A DNA stretch of 64,000 bases. Origin: Leucobacter tardus (GTDB lineage: Bacteria; Actinomycetota; Actinomycetes; Actinomycetales; Microbacteriaceae). Under the pieces are notes generated by a model. That model saw nothing but the letters and a program-made list of their open reading frames with translations, was not told the origin of the DNA and did not search any database. Each line of letters opens with the position of its first letter. Positions within the stretch are counted from its first letter, which is position 1. The stretch spans positions 1 to 64,000 of the forward strand of contig NZ_JAGFBF010000004.1 of NCBI RefSeq assembly GCF_017583045.1, written 5' to 3'. The position numbers and the translations under genes are program-made. Shown here piece by piece: positions 61,296 through 64,000 of the stretch.

Positions 61296-62225
61296 ATGAC
61301 GCAGGATGCACAGCAGTGGTTTCACCGCCGCGGCGAACTGGCCGCGGAGGGGTGGGAGACGGTAGTCGATGAGCGGACGCCGGGGTGGGAGCACACCGGA
61401 CTGCGGGTCGGTCGACTGTCCGCCGGCGAATCGCTCGAGCTCACGGGCGTCGGCGTCGAGCGCCTGGTCGTGCCGCTCAGCGGACCGCTGTCGGTGACCC
61501 ACATCGAGAACGGGGCCGCGCAGGTGACCGAGCTCACCGGACGCGCTTCGGTGTTCGACGGACCCACCGACGTGCTCTATCTCTCGGCTGCGACGGAGGG
61601 GAGCGTCACCGCGGGTGTCGATGCGTCGGGCGACGTGCGGTTCCTCGTCGCGACCTCGCCGACCGACATCGTCCGGCCCACGCGCTACATGTCCGTGGCA
61701 GAAGTGCCCGTCGAGCTGAGAGGTGCGGGGGCGTCGAGCCGGCAGGTCCACAATTTCGGTCGCCAGGAGTCGCTCGATGCCGCACGGTTCATCGTGGTGG
61801 AGGTGATCACTCCGGCCGAGAACTGGTCCTCGTACCCGCCGCACAAGCACGACGAGCATGTGCCTGGCCACGAGTCGGAGCTTGAAGAGATCTACTACTT
61901 CGAGACCGCGCCCGTGCGCGATGCCCCGGAGGGTGTGCGCGAAGAGGATGCCTTCGGCATGTTCAGCACCTATTCGTCATCGGCCGGCGAGATCGAGATC
62001 GATGCGCGAGTGCGGACCGGCGACGTGGCGCTCGTGCCCTACGGGTACCACGGTCCCGCCGTGGCCGCGCCGGGGTACGACATGTACTACCTCAACGTGA
62101 TGGCCGGTCCAGACCCCGAGCGGTCGTGGAACATCAGCGATGACCCCGCGCACGGCTGGGTCCGCGACACCTGGGAGGGGCAGGACCTCGATACGCGCCT
62201 CCCGTTCACCGCAGCACAGCAGTAG
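61296..62225 (+). CDS. iolB: 5-deoxy-glucuronate isomerase
   Basis: Cupin enzyme, 309 residues, isomerising 5-deoxy-glucuronate to 5-dehydro-2-deoxygluconate. Metal-binding PPHKHDEHVPGHESELEEIYYF and the late VPYGYHGPAVAAPGYDMYYLNVMAGP are the IolB signatures. ATG at 61296 with AGGAGG upstream; an in-frame start at 61254 adds 14 residues and lacks a ribosome site. Confidence 0.93.
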   Translation: MTQDAQQWFHRRGELAAEGWETVVDERTPGWEHTGLRVGRLSAGESLELTGVGVERLVVPLSGPLSVTHIENGAAQVTELTGRASVFDGPTDVLYLSAATEGSVTAGVDASGDVRFLVATSPTDIVRPTRYMSVAEVPVELRGAGASSRQVHNFGRQESLDAARFIVVEVITPAENWSSYPPHKHDEHVPGHESELEEIYYFETAPVRDAPEGVREEDAFGMFSTYSSSAGEIEIDARVRTGDVALVPYGYHGPAVAAPGYDMYYLNVMAGPDPERSWNISDDPAHGWVRDTWEGQDLDTRLPFTAAQQ

Positions 62226-62242
62226 GCCCGAAGGGATCCGAT

Positions 62243-64000
62243 ATGAGCACGCGTCGCATGACGGTCAGCCAGGCACTCGTCGAGTTCTTGGCGAATCAGT
62301 GGACGGTCGACACGGCCGCCGACGGCACCGAGATCCGTGAGCGCACGATCCCCGGGATGTTCGGCATCTTCGGGCACGGCAACGTTGCAGGCATCGGACA
62401 GGCACTGAAGCAGGTCAACGTCGAGAACCCCGATCTCATGCCGTACCACCAGGCGCGGAACGAGCAAGCCATGGTGCATCAGTCGGTCGGTTACGCCCGC
62501 ATGCACCGGCGACGCGGCACCTACGCCTCGGCGGCCTCGGTCGGGCCCGGCGCGACGAATCTGCTCACGGGGGCGGCGCTCGCGACGACGAACCGCCTCC
62601 CCGCGCTGCTCCTGCCGAGCGACACGTTTGCGACGCGGACGCCCGACCCCGTGCTGCAGCAGCTCGAGCAGCCGCACGACATCGGCCTCACGGTGAACGA
62701 CGCGTTCCGTCCGCTCTCGAAGTTCTTCGACCGGGTGCAGCGGCCAGAACAACTCTTCTCCATCGCGCTGAGCGCCATGCGCGTGCTCACCGATCCGGCG
62801 GAAACCGGAGCGGTCACCATCGCGCTCCCGGAGGACGTCCAGGCAGAGGCGATGGATGTACCCGAGGCGTTTCTGCAACCGCGCGAATGGCGGATTCGCC
62901 GCCCGGTGCCCGAACGCGCCGCGCTCGCCGCAGCGGTCGCGGCGATACGCGCGGCGGAACGACCGGTGATCATCGCGGGTGGCGGAGTGCTCTACTCGGG
63001 CGCCGAGGAGCAGCTGCGCGCCTTCGTCGAGGCCACCGGCATTCCGGTCGGCACATCGCAGGCGGGCGGTGGCGCGCTCCCGTGGGATCATCCGCAGTAC
63101 GTCGGCGGGATCGGTGCGACCGGCACGCTCGCCGCGAACCGCCTCGCCGCCGAGGCCGACCTCGTCATCGGCATCGGCACGCGCTACAGCGACTTCACGA
63201 CCGCTTCGCGGACCGCGTTCCAGAACCCCGGTGTGCGATTCGTGAACGTGAACGTGGCCTCGTTCGACGCCTACAAGCACGGTACGCAGATTCCGGTCGT
63301 CGCGGATGCGCGCGAGACGCTCACGGCGCTGAGCGAAGCGCTCGTCGGCCTCGGTGTCAGTGATGCCTACGCGGATCGCATCGCGGCCGAGAACGCCGAG
63401 TGGGATGGACTCGTCGACGAGTCGTTCACGGCATCGGGGCTCGAACTGCCCGGCCAGCCCGAGATCATCGGGGCGGTGCAGCGTGCGAGCGCCCCGGCAG
63501 ATGTCGTCGTCCAGGCGGCGGGATCTCTTCCAGGAGACCTGCACAAGCTGTGGCGGGTCCGCGACCCGCTCGGCTATCACGTCGAATACGCGTACTCCTG
63601 CATGGGATATGAGATCGCGGGCGGGTTGGGGGCGAAGCGCGGCCTGCTCGCCGACGGTGACCATCGCGATGTCATCGTGATGGTGGGCGACGGCTCGTAC
63701 CTGATGCTCAACTCCGAGCTCGTCACGGCGGTCGCCGAAGGGATCAAGCTCATCGTGGTCCTGATTCAGAACCACGGCTATGCATCGATCGGGCACCTCT
63801 CCGAGACCGTCGGGTCCGAGCGCTTCGGCACGTGGTACCGGGAGTACGACGCGTCGGCCCGGAACTTCCAGAGCGGCGACCCGCTGCCGGTCGATCTCGC
63901 GGCGAACGCGCGCAGCTACGGCCTCGATGTCATCGAGGTCGAACCCTCCGAGCGAGCGATCATCGACCTGCGCGAGGCCGTGACGACCGCGAAGGCGTCG
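62243..64000 (+). CDS. iolD: 3D-(3,5/4)-trihydroxycyclohexane-1,2-dione hydrolase, partial
   Basis: Thiamine diphosphate enzyme that opens the inositol ring product. 586 codons are in the window with no stop, so the C-terminus (about 50 residues) lies beyond. N-terminal GMFGIFGHGNVAGIGQAL and YHQARNEQAMVHQSVGYARM with the catalytic Glu; TPP/Mg site VMVGDGSYLMLNSEL and QNHGYASIGHLS. ATG at 62243 with AAGGG upstream. It is the fifth gene of the operon; iolE, iolG and a transporter are expected further on. Confidence 0.92.
   Translation, partial: MSTRRMTVSQALVEFLANQWTVDTAADGTEIRERTIPGMFGIFGHGNVAGIGQALKQVNVENPDLMPYHQARNEQAMVHQSVGYARMHRRRGTYASAASVGPGATNLLTGAALATTNRLPALLLPSDTFATRTPDPVLQQLEQPHDIGLTVNDAFRPLSKFFDRVQRPEQLFSIALSAMRVLTDPAETGAVTIALPEDVQAEAMDVPEAFLQPREWRIRRPVPERAALAAAVAAIRAAERPVIIAGGGVLYSGAEEQLRAFVEATGIPVGTSQAGGGALPWDHPQYVGGIGATGTLAANRLAAEADLVIGIGTRYSDFTTASRTAFQNPGVRFVNVNVASFDAYKHGTQIPVVADARETLTALSEALVGLGVSDAYADRIAAENAEWDGLVDESFTASGLELPGQPEIIGAVQRASAPADVVVQAAGSLPGDLHKLWRVRDPLGYHVEYAYSCMGYEIAGGLGAKRGLLADGDHRDVIVMVGDGSYLMLNSELVTAVAEGIKLIVVLIQNHGYASIGHLSETVGSERFGTWYREYDASARNFQSGDPLPVDLAANARSYGLDVIEVEPSERAIIDLREAVTTAKAS

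Noticed and set aside
59595..61871. A 758-codon open frame opposite iolA and iolB
   Set aside because: No recognisable motif, and the + strand genes fully explain the region.

Overview
The window is a high-GC actinobacterial chromosome segment. Mycothiol enzymes (Mca, mycothione reductase), the greA-DUF4307-mca-hemolysin III-prenyltransferase neighbourhood and many genes that appear to start without a leader all point to Actinobacteria. The gene set and protein sequences look most like Microbacteriaceae; a Leucobacter-like genus is a guess from the cell-wall protein only. Bases 1-75 contain long G and C runs and look like an unreliable contig edge.

Layout. 0.1-12.6 kb is housekeeping: DUF805 protein, rbfA, mutY, truB, ribF, a SNF2 helicase, phosphofructokinase, a phosphate transporter behind a repeated PhoP-type box, an AI-2E family permease and threonine dehydratase. 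12.6-16.5 kb is a TetR-controlled amidohydrolase/permease pair. 16.6-23.9 kb is the conserved greA/mca block with recQ and a phytoene-desaturase-like oxidase inserted. 24-27 kb collects S-adenosylhomocysteine and methylthioadenosine enzymes (deaminase, LuxS, nucleosidase). 27.4-30.4 kb has tRNA-Ser, an HTH-membrane fusion and two overlapping unknown genes. 30.6-40.7 kb holds mycothione reductase, a large LuxR-type ATPase regulator, a 1,254-residue cell-wall protein and a DUF5819-HTTM pair that resembles the SdpA/SdpB peptide-maturation pair. 40.7-48.5 kb has radA, mqo, a HAD phosphatase, a GH13 protein with degenerate catalytic motifs and an ascorbate-type PTS. 48.6-54 kb is a decaying catabolic cluster: BenE, a frameshifted PucR regulator, an intact zinc alcohol dehydrogenase and an APC permease with three lesions. 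54-64 kb carries tRNA-Pro, an esterase, a NUDIX protein, an aldo-keto reductase and a GntR-controlled myo-inositol operon (iolC, aldolase-like gene, iolA, iolB, iolD) that runs off the end.

Two things stand out. First, about twenty genes have a TANNNT-like -10 box ending 6-8 bases before the start codon, so their mRNAs should begin at the start codon itself; this also fixes many start sites that general ORF calling places too far upstream. Second, the cell-wall protein (two DNA-identical 257-bp repeats, about 490 Ala/Ser/Asp-rich residues, LSNTG anchor) sits beside the DUF5819-HTTM pair and opposite a large regulator, a possible uncharacterised surface or peptide-export system.
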